In this document: positions 8,748 to 17,754 of the stretch, one piece after another
Layout of the letters: each line of letters opens with the position of its first letter
Position numbering within the stretch: the first letter of the stretch is position 1
Origin: Paraburkholderia dilworthii
GTDB lineage: Bacteria; Pseudomonadota; Gammaproteobacteria; Burkholderiales; Burkholderiaceae
Assembly (NCBI RefSeq): GCF_000472525.1
Contig: NZ_AWZT01000015.1
Coordinates: 1-64,000 of the forward strand
Direction: 5' to 3'
DNA: 64,000 bases
Made by a program: the position numbers and the translations under genes
Notes under the pieces: model-generated
What the model was told of the DNA's origin: nothing
The model's database searches: none
The model's input: the letters and a program-made list of their open reading frames with translations, nothing else

Positions 8748-8783
8748 CAGCACTCAGTTGCAGCACTCAGTTCCAACACTCAG
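8748..8783. repeat. Short 13-bp tandem repeat, about 3 copies
   Basis: CAGCACTCAGTT at 8748-8759 and 8761-8772, with a diverged third copy ending at 8783. It sits between the oprC-type stop and the terminator. No function is apparent. Confidence 0.6.
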
Positions 8784-8795
8784 CAATAGAAACGC

Positions 8796-10382
8796 CTAGC
8801 GCTTGGCCACCTGTTCGCCAGACACCGCAACGGGAACCGGCGTCGCAGCCGGAGCAGCGGAACCCACCGCGGTATCCGTCGCAGGCGCACCGCCCCAGCC
8901 GCCGCCGAGCGCACGAATCAGATTAACTGTCGCGACCGCCTGCGTGCCCTGCAAGTGGCTCGCTTGCAGTTGCGTACTCAGCACCTGACGCTCGCCGTCG
9001 ATCACATCCAGATAGCTGACAGCACCTTCAGTGTACTGTGTACGCGACAGACGCGCCGCGCGCTGCGAAGCCTGCACTGCATTGTTCTGCTCGCGCATCT
9101 GATCTTCGAGCAGACGCAGGTCGGCAAGGTTGTCCTCGACCTCGCGGAACGCCACCAATACTTGCTGACGATACTGCGCGACGTCCTCGTCATATCTCGC
9201 ACGAGCCTGCGCGAGATTCGCCTTGCGCCGGCCACCGTCGAAGAGCGGCACTGTCAATGCAGTGCCGGCGAGCGGCCCCAGAATGAACGCGCGGCTCGAC
9301 CACATGAACAGATCGCCCAAAGTGGCCGACTCATAGCCGAATGCTCCGGTGATATCGAGCTTCGGGAAAAACGCCGACTTCGCAAGACCGACGCGTGCGT
9401 TCGCCGCGGCCATCGCGCGCTCGGCGGCAGAAACATCTGGCCGGCGTTCAAGCAGCGCCGAAGGCAAGCCCGGCGGCACACGCACCGTTACCGGCGCAAG
9501 CGGCGCTTCCCCGAACGAGAAGTCCGCTGGCGGCTTACCAAGCAGAATCGCGAGGCTATGCTCCGACGCCGCCCGCTGACGTGCAATGCCCACCGCGTCC
9601 GCACGCGCGCTCGCGAGTTCATTGCGGGCACGCGAAACATCGAGCTCGCTGATATCGCCTTCCTTGAAACGGCGCTCGACGAGCTTCAGCGTGTCTTCAC
9701 GCAATGCCACTGTACGGCGATACAAGTCCTGATCGGTGTCGAGTTCGCGCAACTGGAAGTAGTTTTGCGCGACGTCGGCCTGCAACGACAGCTGCACCGA
9801 ACGGAACAGCGCTTCGCTTTGCTGCTCGTCCGCGCGAGAGGCGTTCACGTTCGAGCCGACACGTCCGAACAGATCGGCCTCATACGACGCGCCGACCTGT
9901 GCACGCCAGATCGTGCCAGTCGTACCGCCCACGCTATCCGGTTGCAATTGCGAGGCCGCCGACGCGCGCTCGCGCGTCGGGCCAAAGCCCGCGTCGACCT
10001 TCGGGAACCAGTCCGACTTCGCCGCCCGCGTTACCGCACGCGCCTGCTGCACACGCGCCGCTGCGGCCTTGAGATCCTGATTCGCGGCAGCCGCCTGCTC
10101 TTCGAGCGCGTCGAGCTGCGGGTCGCCGAAAATCTTCCACCATTCGCCACGATGCGCGTCGTCGGCGGGCTGTGCCGTCTTCCAACTGCCCGCGTCCTGC
10201 GCCGACGCTGCCGATGTCGCAGACACACCCGAAGCCGCTACCGGCGCTTCCTTGAAGGCGGTGGGCGTATCCACCTCCGGCCTCTTGTACGTGGGCTCCA
10301 CCGAGCAGGCGGCGAGCAGCGCGAGCAGCAAACCGCTTGCGGCCGCGCGGCCCCATCCACTCAAACTTTCAAAGCGTTTCAT
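8796..10382 (-). CDS. oprC: Efflux outer-membrane lipoprotein, OprM/NodT family (OprC/OpcM-like)
   Basis: 528-residue outer-membrane channel of RND pumps. The N-terminus has a lipoprotein signal peptide with lipobox 'LLAAC' at about residues 20-24, so the mature protein starts at Cys24. Two outer-membrane efflux repeats follow. It is the last gene of a four-gene operon (hydrolase, membrane fusion protein, RND pump, this channel), 13 bp after the pump stop. The order matches the salicylate-inducible CeoAB-OpcM / BpeEF-OprC loci of Burkholderia. The start at 10382 was chosen because it begins the lipoprotein signal. Confidence 0.85.
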   Translation of the reverse strand: MKRFESLSGWGRAAASGLLLALLAACSVEPTYKRPEVDTPTAFKEAPVAASGVSATSAASAQDAGSWKTAQPADDAHRGEWWKIFGDPQLDALEEQAAAANQDLKAAAARVQQARAVTRAAKSDWFPKVDAGFGPTRERASAASQLQPDSVGGTTGTIWRAQVGASYEADLFGRVGSNVNASRADEQQSEALFRSVQLSLQADVAQNYFQLRELDTDQDLYRRTVALREDTLKLVERRFKEGDISELDVSRARNELASARADAVGIARQRAASEHSLAILLGKPPADFSFGEAPLAPVTVRVPPGLPSALLERRPDVSAAERAMAAANARVGLAKSAFFPKLDITGAFGYESATLGDLFMWSSRAFILGPLAGTALTVPLFDGGRRKANLAQARARYDEDVAQYRQQVLVAFREVEDNLADLRLLEDQMREQNNAVQASQRAARLSRTQYTEGAVSYLDVIDGERQVLSTQLQASHLQGTQAVATVNLIRALGGGWGGAPATDTAVGSAAPAATPVPVAVSGEQVAKR

Positions 10383-10395
10383 TGTTGTTTTCTCC

Positions 10396-13300
10396 TCAGG
10401 CGTCCGTGACCGGTGCGCCAATGCGCGGCGAATCCTTCTGCGCGACATGGATCGTTCCGCCGGCCAACGTACGCAGCACCACATAGAACACTGGCGTCAG
10501 CATCAGCCCGAACAGCGTGACGCCAAGCATGCCGAAGAACACCGCGACACCCATTGCATGACGCATTTCCGAACCGGCTCCGGTCGACAATACGAGCGGC
10601 ACGACGCCCATGATGAACGCGATCGACGTCATCAGAATCGGTCGCAGACGCAGGCGGCTCGCTTCAATCGCCGCCGAGAGCGGTGTATGTCCGTCGTGTT
10701 CGAGCTCGCGAGCGAACTCCACAATCAGAATCGCGTTCTTCGCCGACAAGCCCACCAGCACCATCAAACCGATCTGCGTGAAGATGTTGTTGTCGCCGCC
10801 CGTGAGCCATACGCCGGTTAGCGCGGAGAGCACGCTCATCGGCACGATCAGGATCACCGCAAGCGGCAGCGTCAAACTTTCATACAGTGCGGCGAGCACG
10901 AGGAACACGAGCAGCACGCTGATCGGGAACACCCACAAGCCCGCATTGCCGGCGAGAATCTGCTGATACGTGAGGTCGGTCCATTCGAGCTTCACGCCGC
11001 GCGGCAGAACTTCGGCCGCCACGCGTTCGGCCGCGGCTTGCGCCTGGCCCGACGAGAAGCCCGGAGCCGGTCCACCGTTGATGTCCGCAGCCGTATAGCC
11101 GTTGTAACGCACCACCATTTCCGGACCATAGGTCGGCGTGACCGACACCAGCGACGACAACGGCACCATATCGCCCGCGGCATTGCGCGTCTTCAGTTGC
11201 AGGATGTCGTCGGCGCGTTGACGGAACGGCGCGTCCGCTTGCACCCGGACCTGATACACGCGGCCAAAGCGGTTGAAGTCGTTCACGTACAACGAGCCCA
11301 GATAGATCTGCATCGTATTGAACACGTCCGTGACCGGCACGCCGAGTTGCTTCGCCTTCACACGGTCGAGATCCACGTTCAATTGCGGCACGTTGATCTG
11401 ATAGCTCGAGAACGTCGGGCCGAGTTCAGGCGTCTGCGCCGCCTTCTTCACGAACGCCTCCGCTGCCTTGTTCAATTCCGCGTAACCGAGCGCGCCGTGA
11501 TCCTCCAGTTGCATCTTGAAACCGCCAAGCGTGCCGAGACCGAGCACAGGTGGCGGCGGAAACACCGCGACGAACGAGTCCTTGATCGCGCCGTATTGCT
11601 GGTTCAACGCGCCCGCAATCGCACCCGCCGAGAGCTTCTTGTCGCCGCGCTCCTTGAACGGCTTGAGCGTGACGAACACAATGCCCGCGCTCGAACTATT
11701 CGTGAAGCCGTTCACCGACAAACCGGGAAACGCCACCGCGCTTTCCACGCCTTTCTGCTTGAGCGCAATCGCGCTCATATCGCGGATCACTTTCTCCGTG
11801 CGATCCAGCGACGCCCCATTCGGCAACTGCGCAAACGCGATCAGATACTCCTTGTCCTGCGCTGGCACGAAGCCGCCCGGCACGACACGCGAGATCAGCA
11901 CCGTTGCGCCGAGCAGGATCGCGTACACCGCCAGCATTGCGCCCTTGCGGCGCAACACGCCGGTCACGCCGCTTCCGTATGCCGTCGAGCCGCGATGAAA
12001 CACCTTGTTAAAGCCCTTGAAGAAGCGTCCCAGCACGCGGTTCATCACGCGCGTCAGGAAGTCTTCCTTGGCGCCGTGGCTGCGCAGCAGCATTGCGGAC
12101 AACGCGGGCGACAGCGTCAGCGAGTTGAACGCCGAGATCACGGTCGAGATCGCAATAGTCATCGCGAACTGCTTGTAGAACTGACCCGTGAGACCCGTCA
12201 TGAACGCAAGCGGCACGAACACGGCGACCAGTGTGAGCGCAATGGCGATAATCGGCCCGCTCACTTCCTGCATCGCCTTATAGGTTGCATCGCGCGCACT
12301 GAGCCCGCTTTCGATATTCCGTTCGACGTTCTCCACCACCACGATCGCATCGTCCACCACGATCCCGATTGCGAGCACCATGCCGAACAATGACAACGCA
12401 TTGATCGAGAAGCCGAATGCAAGCAACAACGAAAACGTACCGACAATCGACACCGGCACGGCGATCAATGGAATAATCGACGCACGCCACGTCTGCAGGA
12501 ACACGATAACGACGATCACCACCAGCGCGATGGCTTCGAGCAGCGTATGCACGACCGCCTCGATACGCGAACGCACAAACTGCGTCGGGTCGTAGACGAT
12601 TTTGTATTCGACGCCCGCAGGCATGTCTTGCGCGAGTTCCTTCATCGCGGTGCGGACTTCGTCGGAAATTGCGAGCGAGTTCGCGCCGGGCGCCTGGTTG
12701 ATCGCGAGCGCAACCGCCGGCTTATTGTCGAGCAGCGAGCGCAGCCCGTATTCCGACGCCGCCAGTTCAACACGCGCGATGTCACGCAGATACGTCACGC
12801 CGCCATCGGGCGCCGTCTTCACGATGATGTCGCCGAATTCGCCCTCGGTCTTCAAACGGCCGCGCGCATTCACCGATAACTGCAATTGCGTGCCCGGCAC
12901 CGAAGGCGATGCGCCGATCACACCGGCCGCCACCTGAATGTTCTGCTCGCGAATCGCGTTGACCACTTCGGTCGCCGTCAAGCCGCGTTGCGCGACTTTC
13001 TGCGGATCGAGCCAGACACGCATTGCGTAGTCGCCCGAACCCCACAACTGCACTTCGCCGACGCCCTGAATACGCGCGAGCCGGTCCTTGACGTTCAGCA
13101 ACGCGTAGTTGCGCAGATACGTCATGTCGTAGCGGTTATTCGGCGAGATCAGGTGGACCACCATCGTCAGCGTGGGCGAACTTTTGATAGTCGTCACGCC
13201 GAGCCGTTGCACGTCTTCCGGCAGACGCGGCAGCGCCTGGTTCACGCGGTTCTGCACGAGTTGCGTCGCGAGGTCCGGGTTCGTGCCGAGCTTGAAGGTC

Positions 13301-13581
13301 ACCGTCAGCGTGAGATTGCCGTCGCTATTGGCTTGCGACTGCATATACAGCATGTTCTCGACACCGTTGATTTGCTCTTCGAGCGGAGAAGCAACAGCTT
13401 CCGCAATCACTTTCGGATTCGCGCCAGGATACTGCGCGTGGACCACGACCGACGGCGGCACGACTTCCGGGTACTCGGAGATCGGCAGCTTGAAGAGCGA
13501 AATGATGCCCGCCAGCAAAACCAATACCGATAGCACGCCCGCAAAGATCGGCCGATCGATGAAGAATTTGGATATGTTCAT
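10396..13581 (-). CDS. bpeF: RND multidrug efflux pump, inner-membrane transporter (BpeF/CeoB-like)
   Basis: 1061-residue HAE1-type RND pump. The start 'MNISKFFIDRPIFAGVLSVL' is characteristic. TM4 carries the proton-relay 'GIVVDDAIVVVENVERN' with two Asp near residue 408, and the periplasmic porter and docking domains are full length. It exports structurally varied drugs using the proton gradient, with BpeE-like and OprC-like partners. It lies about 70 bp downstream of the fusion protein gene in the same operon. Closest by context and sequence style to MexF/BpeF/CeoB. Actual substrates are not visible. Confidence 0.9.
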   Translation of the reverse strand: MNISKFFIDRPIFAGVLSVLVLLAGIISLFKLPISEYPEVVPPSVVVHAQYPGANPKVIAEAVASPLEEQINGVENMLYMQSQANSDGNLTLTVTFKLGTNPDLATQLVQNRVNQALPRLPEDVQRLGVTTIKSSPTLTMVVHLISPNNRYDMTYLRNYALLNVKDRLARIQGVGEVQLWGSGDYAMRVWLDPQKVAQRGLTATEVVNAIREQNIQVAAGVIGASPSVPGTQLQLSVNARGRLKTEGEFGDIIVKTAPDGGVTYLRDIARVELAASEYGLRSLLDNKPAVALAINQAPGANSLAISDEVRTAMKELAQDMPAGVEYKIVYDPTQFVRSRIEAVVHTLLEAIALVVIVVIVFLQTWRASIIPLIAVPVSIVGTFSLLLAFGFSINALSLFGMVLAIGIVVDDAIVVVENVERNIESGLSARDATYKAMQEVSGPIIAIALTLVAVFVPLAFMTGLTGQFYKQFAMTIAISTVISAFNSLTLSPALSAMLLRSHGAKEDFLTRVMNRVLGRFFKGFNKVFHRGSTAYGSGVTGVLRRKGAMLAVYAILLGATVLISRVVPGGFVPAQDKEYLIAFAQLPNGASLDRTEKVIRDMSAIALKQKGVESAVAFPGLSVNGFTNSSSAGIVFVTLKPFKERGDKKLSAGAIAGALNQQYGAIKDSFVAVFPPPPVLGLGTLGGFKMQLEDHGALGYAELNKAAEAFVKKAAQTPELGPTFSSYQINVPQLNVDLDRVKAKQLGVPVTDVFNTMQIYLGSLYVNDFNRFGRVYQVRVQADAPFRQRADDILQLKTRNAAGDMVPLSSLVSVTPTYGPEMVVRYNGYTAADINGGPAPGFSSGQAQAAAERVAAEVLPRGVKLEWTDLTYQQILAGNAGLWVFPISVLLVFLVLAALYESLTLPLAVILIVPMSVLSALTGVWLTGGDNNIFTQIGLMVLVGLSAKNAILIVEFARELEHDGHTPLSAAIEASRLRLRPILMTSIAFIMGVVPLVLSTGAGSEMRHAMGVAVFFGMLGVTLFGLMLTPVFYVVLRTLAGGTIHVAQKDSPRIGAPVTDA

Positions 13582-13651
13582 TGGAAGCTCTTGATGTTTG
13601 GAGCAAGCGGTTGGAGCAAGCGCCGCGCATTCCATGCCGCGGCGGCTACGC

Positions 13652-14860
13652 TCACGAGTTCTTGTCCGCTTTGGCGCGCGCCTGTGCGAGCGGCGCGCTG
13701 TTCGGGTCCTGGTCGGTCGTCATGGGCACCATGTGCGCGCGGACCGCGTCGCCCGGACGCACACGCTGAACGCCGTTCACGACGATCCGGTCGCCCGCCT
13801 TCAGGCCGCTCTTCACGACGCGCAGATTGCCCTGCATATCGCCCAGGGAGATCTCGCGATACGCGACGTGATTGTTCTGGTCGACGGCCAACACGAACTT
13901 CTTGTCCTGGTCGGTGCCCACGGCGGCGTCGTCGATCAGCAGTGCGGGATGCGGTTCGCTGCCGCCCACTTTCACGCGTGCATACAGACCTGGAATCAAC
14001 GTGCCGTCCTGGTTATCGAAACGCGCGCGCACTCGAATCGTGCCGGACGACGTATCGAGACGGTTGTCCACCGACTCGATCGTGCCGCTGCGCGAGTAGC
14101 CGCTTTCATCCGCGAGACCGAGTTCGACCGGCACCTTGCCGCCGTCCTTCGCGCGCCGCAGATATTGCAGATACGTTTGTTCGTCCGCGTCGAACGATGC
14201 GTAGATCGGCGAGACCGACACGAGCGTGGTGAGCGGCGTCGAGCCCGCGCCCGCCGACACCACATTGCCGACCGTGATTTCCGCGCGCGACACGCGGCCC
14301 GAGACCGGCGCAACAATCTTCGTGTAGCCGAGATTGATGCGCGCGGTTTCGAGCGCGGCTTGCGCGGCCTTCAGGTTCGCGCTAGCTTCGCGCGCGGCGT
14401 TCTGCTTCTCGTCGTAGTCGCGCTTGGCGATTGCGTTGTCGGCGATGAGGCGCTGCGCGCGCTCCCAGTCGCTTTGCGTGTAGCCGGTGCGCGCCTGCGC
14501 GGCCGCAAGCTGCGCCTCGGCGCGGGCCACTTCGGCCGCGTACGGGCGCGGGTCGATCACGAACAGCGTGTCGCCTTTCTTCACGAGCGCGCCGTCTTTA
14601 AAGTTGACGGACACGATGGTGCCCGGCACCTGCGAACGGACATCCACTTTTTCGACGGCTTCGAGGCGGCCCGAATAGCTCTGCCAGTCGGTAATCGTTT
14701 TTTGCACCACGGTGGCGACATCGACTTCCGGCACGATGGTCGGCGCGGCAGGCGAACTGGCATCCACACGAATCGCGCCGAACGTGCCCAGCCCGGCAAC
14801 GACGATCACGGCTAGCGCGGCAATCGCCACACGGCGACGGGAAAGAGGAAGGATGGTCAT
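13652..14860 (-). CDS. bpeE: RND efflux membrane fusion protein (BpeE/CeoA-like)
   Basis: 402-residue periplasmic adaptor with a single N-terminal membrane anchor (about residues 11-30). It has the barrel-sandwich segment 'VRSQVPGTIVSVNFKDGA', a coiled-coil hairpin (about residues 100-175), the second lipoyl half 'VAPVSGRVSRAEITVGN', and a beta-barrel domain. It links the RND pump to the outer-membrane channel. Operon position two, 45 bp after the hydrolase gene. The C-terminal tail is short and polar. Confidence 0.9.
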   Translation of the reverse strand: MTILPLSRRRVAIAALAVIVVAGLGTFGAIRVDASSPAAPTIVPEVDVATVVQKTITDWQSYSGRLEAVEKVDVRSQVPGTIVSVNFKDGALVKKGDTLFVIDPRPYAAEVARAEAQLAAAQARTGYTQSDWERAQRLIADNAIAKRDYDEKQNAAREASANLKAAQAALETARINLGYTKIVAPVSGRVSRAEITVGNVVSAGAGSTPLTTLVSVSPIYASFDADEQTYLQYLRRAKDGGKVPVELGLADESGYSRSGTIESVDNRLDTSSGTIRVRARFDNQDGTLIPGLYARVKVGGSEPHPALLIDDAAVGTDQDKKFVLAVDQNNHVAYREISLGDMQGNLRVVKSGLKAGDRIVVNGVQRVRPGDAVRAHMVPMTTDQDPNSAPLAQARAKADKNS

Positions 14861-14905
14861 TTAAAGCTCCCGGTATCGTTGATTAAAGTTCTGCTTATTT
14901 CTGTT

Positions 14906-15781
14906 TCAGCGATGAGCGCGCGCATCGAAGCGCCACTGAAAAAATCGCACCGCTTCCTGCAAGGCGGGCGGATGATCGGCCAACGCCGCATGCGAGATGC
15001 TCGGATAGCGGACCACCTGGGTCAGCACACCTGCGTCGATCAGACTGCTCGCGTATTTCTCCGCCTCCACATGCAGCACGTCGTTTTGCGCCGTCGCGAT
15101 CAGCGTGGCGGGCAGGCCCGCTAGCCGCGACGATTCGAGCGGCGCCGCATATGGATGCATGCGTTGCGACGCCTGGGGCAGATATGCGCGGTAGCAGGCC
15201 GCGCACTCTCTTGCCGTGATGTCCGAGCCAAGGCGTTTCTCATCGCCGAGGCGCGTGAGGCTCGGGTCCAGCATCGGCCCGAACAAAGCCTGCGCGGAAA
15301 TCTGCACGTCGCCGCGATCGCGGGCGATAAAAGCGAGGCAATTGGCCAATTGGCCGCCCGCATCGTGGCCGGCCACGCCAACTTTTCTGCTATTGCCGCC
15401 AAATGCACGCGCCCTTGTCTGCACCCACAACGCCGCGCGGTGCGCGTCTTCGGGGGCGGCGGGAAATGGAAACTCCGGCGCAAGCGAATAGCCCACCGAC
15501 ACGACCAGTGCCGGTAAATGTTCTGCGAAATAACGCGAGGCGAAGTCAGCGTGATCGATGGATCCCTTCGTAAAGCCGCCGCCGTGAAAATAAAGCAGTA
15601 CAGGCAGTGCGGTTTTTTTCGCCTGCCGGTACAAACGCAACGTGATGTCCTGCGCGTGCCCTTCAATCTGCACGTCGGTGACTTCGAGTGCCGTGCTGTC
15701 GGCCTCTACCGGCGCACTGCCGGTGGGCACAAAAGAGTACGGCGGTTTAAATGCTTCCATGTCGAGCCGCGCAATGCGCAA
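14906..15781 (-). CDS. llpE: Alpha/beta hydrolase of the efflux operon (LlpE-like), nucleophile Ser replaced by Asp
   Basis: 291-residue alpha/beta hydrolase of the hormone-sensitive lipase type, with the oxyanion motif 'YFHGGGF' at residues 64-70. The nucleophile elbow reads 'VAGHDAGGQLAN': the position normally held by Ser (GDSAGG) is Asp140, codon 15364-15362. A candidate acid ('TAQNDVLHVE') and a His ('ISHAAL') remain. It is the first gene of the efflux operon, like llpE (lipase-like) before ceoA/bpeE. Its role there is not understood. With Asp it is either a different kind of hydrolase or catalytically dead. It is divergent from the LysR gene. Confidence 0.8.
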   Translation of the reverse strand: MRIARLDMEAFKPPYSFVPTGSAPVEADSTALEVTDVQIEGHAQDITLRLYRQAKKTALPVLLYFHGGGFTKGSIDHADFASRYFAEHLPALVVSVGYSLAPEFPFPAAPEDAHRAALWVQTRARAFGGNSRKVGVAGHDAGGQLANCLAFIARDRGDVQISAQALFGPMLDPSLTRLGDEKRLGSDITARECAACYRAYLPQASQRMHPYAAPLESSRLAGLPATLIATAQNDVLHVEAEKYASSLIDAGVLTQVVRYPSISHAALADHPPALQEAVRFFQWRFDARAHR

Positions 15782-15933
15782 AGAACTTCAATGGTGCGAA
15801 TTGTGGGTTCGGCAGACTCGTAAATAAATGCCTATAATCCGGCAACACAATTCGGCGCCCCTGAACAATCGAATGAGATTGCTCTGTGGATTCGAATCCT
15901 GCTCAGTACGCCTGCCCCTTCTGGAGGTTTGCA

Positions 15934-16938
15934 ATGGACCGGCTTCAGGCCATGCAAGTGTTCACACGCGTTGTCGACACCAACAGCTTTACCCGCGCAG
16001 CGGAAACGCTCGACCTGCCCCGCGCGTCGGTTACCACGATCATTCAGAACCTCGAAGCGTTCCTTGGTACACGACTCATGCATCGTACGACCCGGCGCCT
16101 GTCGCTCACGCCGGACGGCGCCGCGTACTACGAACGCTGCGTGCGCATTCTCGCGGACGTCGAAGAGACCGAGGCCAGTTTTCAGAGCGGCAATAAAAAG
16201 CCGCACGGCAAGCTGCGCATCGACATGCCGGGCTCGATTGGCCGCTTGCTGGTGATTCCGCAACTATGTGAATTCCACACGCGCTATCCGGACATCGACC
16301 TGCAACTCGGCTTGTCGGACCGGCCGGTCGACCTTTTGCAGGAAGGCGTGGATTGTGTGGTGCGCGTTGGCGCGCTACAGGATTCCTCGCTGGTGGCGCG
16401 CCGTATTGGCCTCTTTGAAGGCGTGACGTGCGCGGCCCCGGAATACATCGAACGCGCCGGCATGCCGGCTTCGCTCGAAGACCTGGAAAATCACAAAGCA
16501 GTCAATTACTTTTCGAGCCGCACGGGGCGCACGCTCGATTGGGCGTTCATGGTTGATGGTAAAGAGGTTGAAGTAAAAATGAAGAGCATCGTGTCGGTGA
16601 ATGACGCCGATGCCTACGTGACCTGCGGGCTGGAAGGTTTCGGCCTGATTCAGCCGGCGCTTTTCATGGTGCTGCCGCATCTGCGTTCGGGTCAACTGGT
16701 CGAAGTACTGCCCGAGTTGAAGCCTTTGCCGATGCCGATTTCCGCAGTCTATCCGCACAGTCGGCATCTGTCGCCTAAAGTCCGTGTTTTCGTAGACTGG
16801 ATCGCTGAAGTGTTTGATCGTTGCCCGCTGCTGAGCGGTCGTGGCACGCTCGACGCAACGTGTTCGAAGCGCACGCTGGAAGAACGCGAGTCCGCTCCCG
16901 CACTCGATACTCCGGTGATTTCCGAATGGGTTGCGTGA
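15934..16938 (+). CDS. bpeT: LysR-family regulator of the efflux operon (BpeT/CeoR-like)
   Basis: 334-residue LysR-type transcriptional regulator: winged HTH at residues 1-60 ('MQVFTRVVDTNSFTRAAETL'), then the co-inducer binding domain. The start at 15934 has a strong GGAGG 8 bp upstream; an earlier in-frame ATG at 15886 lacks one. It is divergent from llpE with about 150 bp between, the arrangement of CeoR and BpeT, which activate the pump in response to aromatic inducers. The 25-residue polar C-terminal extension is unremarkable. A terminator follows at 16979. Confidence 0.85.
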   Translation: MDRLQAMQVFTRVVDTNSFTRAAETLDLPRASVTTIIQNLEAFLGTRLMHRTTRRLSLTPDGAAYYERCVRILADVEETEASFQSGNKKPHGKLRIDMPGSIGRLLVIPQLCEFHTRYPDIDLQLGLSDRPVDLLQEGVDCVVRVGALQDSSLVARRIGLFEGVTCAAPEYIERAGMPASLEDLENHKAVNYFSSRTGRTLDWAFMVDGKEVEVKMKSIVSVNDADAYVTCGLEGFGLIQPALFMVLPHLRSGQLVEVLPELKPLPMPISAVYPHSRHLSPKVRVFVDWIAEVFDRCPLLSGRGTLDATCSKRTLEERESAPALDTPVISEWVA

Positions 16939-16978
16939 TTGAGTTGAATTGAAGCACAGAAACTGAAACAGTGAATTC

Positions 16979-17010
16979 CAACCGCGGCGCTAATGCCGCG
17001 GTTGTTCTTT
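16979..17010 (+). terminator. Rho-independent terminator after the LysR gene
   Basis: ACCGCGGC (16981-16988) pairs with GCCGCGGT (16995-17002), followed by a T-rich stretch TTGTTCTTT. Confidence 0.75.
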
Positions 17011-17161
17011 GTGCCTCTGTTTATATGGGCTTTGGTGCGATTGTTCCGGAATCGCGACAATTCATTTCGCGAAACCGCGATTTATCGACGTCGGCCCGAA
17101 GTCTACATTTCACCCTGTCGCAGCGCCGCTTGTGCTGCAAATGAATCGACAGGAGTGAATC

Positions 17162-17476
17162 ATGAAACGCAATCTTCTCGCAGGTCTTGCTCTCTCGCTG
17201 CTCGCCAGCGCACCGGTATTTGCACAGAGCAATGGCGGGGGCAACGGCATCGGCCACGCCGGTAGTTATCAGACTCAACCGGTGCCGACGACGGCCGGAA
17301 AAACGCGCACCGAAGTACAGGCTGAACTGGTGGCCGCCTATCGTGACGGCTCGCTGCCTTCGCTCAATCGTACGAGCTACCCGAATAAAGGCTTGATCGG
17401 ACAGACGCAGGCCGCGCGTATCGCTCTGCAGGAAGGGGCGAATGGCGACGTCACGCGTGTGGCTAACGGTCAATAA
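17162..17476 (+). CDS. Small secreted DUF4148 protein
   Basis: 104-residue protein with a clear signal peptide (MKRNLLAGLALSLLASAPVFA, cleavage after AFA-type site near residue 21). The mature part contains 'GKTRTEVQAELVAAYRDGSL', the DUF4148 pattern common in Burkholderiaceae periplasmic proteins. Function unknown. GACAGGAG lies upstream of the ATG. Monocistronic. The second family member in this window is at 33961-34284. Confidence 0.85.
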   Translation: MKRNLLAGLALSLLASAPVFAQSNGGGNGIGHAGSYQTQPVPTTAGKTRTEVQAELVAAYRDGSLPSLNRTSYPNKGLIGQTQAARIALQEGANGDVTRVANGQ

Positions 17477-17496
17477 ACACGTAACAAAAGAGCGAT

Positions 17497-17537
17497 GCCG
17501 TAACGGTTAGTTTTCCGGAATAAACGCAGGTTACGGC
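17497..17537 (+). promoter_or_regulatory. Inverted repeat GCCGTAAC...GTTACGGC
   Basis: Eight-base perfect arms (17497-17504 and 17530-17537) with a 25-base loop, about 30 bp upstream of a tiny ORF at 17571. It could be a leader hairpin or a terminator for the DUF4148 gene, but no T-run follows. Confidence 0.35.
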
Positions 17538-17570
17538 AATAGCTTTCCATTCTTCAGAAAGGAGTACGTC

Positions 17571-17645
17571 ATGACACCATCGGAACTCGATGATTGGGAT
17601 ACAGACGCCGCCGTTTGGACACCGTATCGCGCACCACAGCGTTAA
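17571..17645 (+). CDS. Tiny ORF, 24 residues, with a strong ribosome binding site
   Basis: ATG at 17571 preceded by AGAAAGGAG at 7 bp spacing, one of the best Shine-Dalgarno sites in the window. The peptide is MTPSELDDWDTDAAVWTPYR followed by APQR and a TAA stop. It is acidic and Trp-rich. A strong hairpin (17666-17688) follows 20 bp after the stop. I recognise no family. The RBS and hairpin argue for a real small gene, but conservation is untested. Confidence 0.45.
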   Translation: MTPSELDDWDTDAAVWTPYRAPQR

Positions 17646-17665
17646 GTGTCGTGCGCCGTTACAAT

Positions 17666-17688
17666 GCGGGCCGCTTCGCGCGGCCCGC
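17666..17688 (+). terminator. Strong GC hairpin, likely terminator
   Basis: GCGGGCCGC (17666-17674) and GCGGCCCGC (17680-17688), nine perfect pairs around a 5-base loop, followed by only TTGCATT. It is a convincing stem with a weak U tract. Confidence 0.5.
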
Positions 17689-17694
17689 TTGCAT

Positions 17695-17754
17695 TCGGCC
17701 TGGCAGTCGGCCTGGCAGTCGGCTTGGCAGTCGGCTTGTTAGTCCGCTTGTTAG
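17695..17754. repeat. 12-bp tandem repeat, five copies
   Basis: Units TCGGCCTGGCAG (twice), TCGGCTTGGCAG, TCGGCTTGTTAG and TCCGCTTGTTAG run head to tail. The last unit overlaps the TAA stop of the minus-strand permease gene at 17751-17753. It could encode a short Gly/Leu/Ala/Val repeat on the plus strand, but no gene is credible there. Confidence 0.85.

Noticed and set aside
11038-12393. 451-codon plus-strand frame opposite the RND pump gene
   Set aside because: His/Arg-rich antisense shadow; no RBS and no domain.
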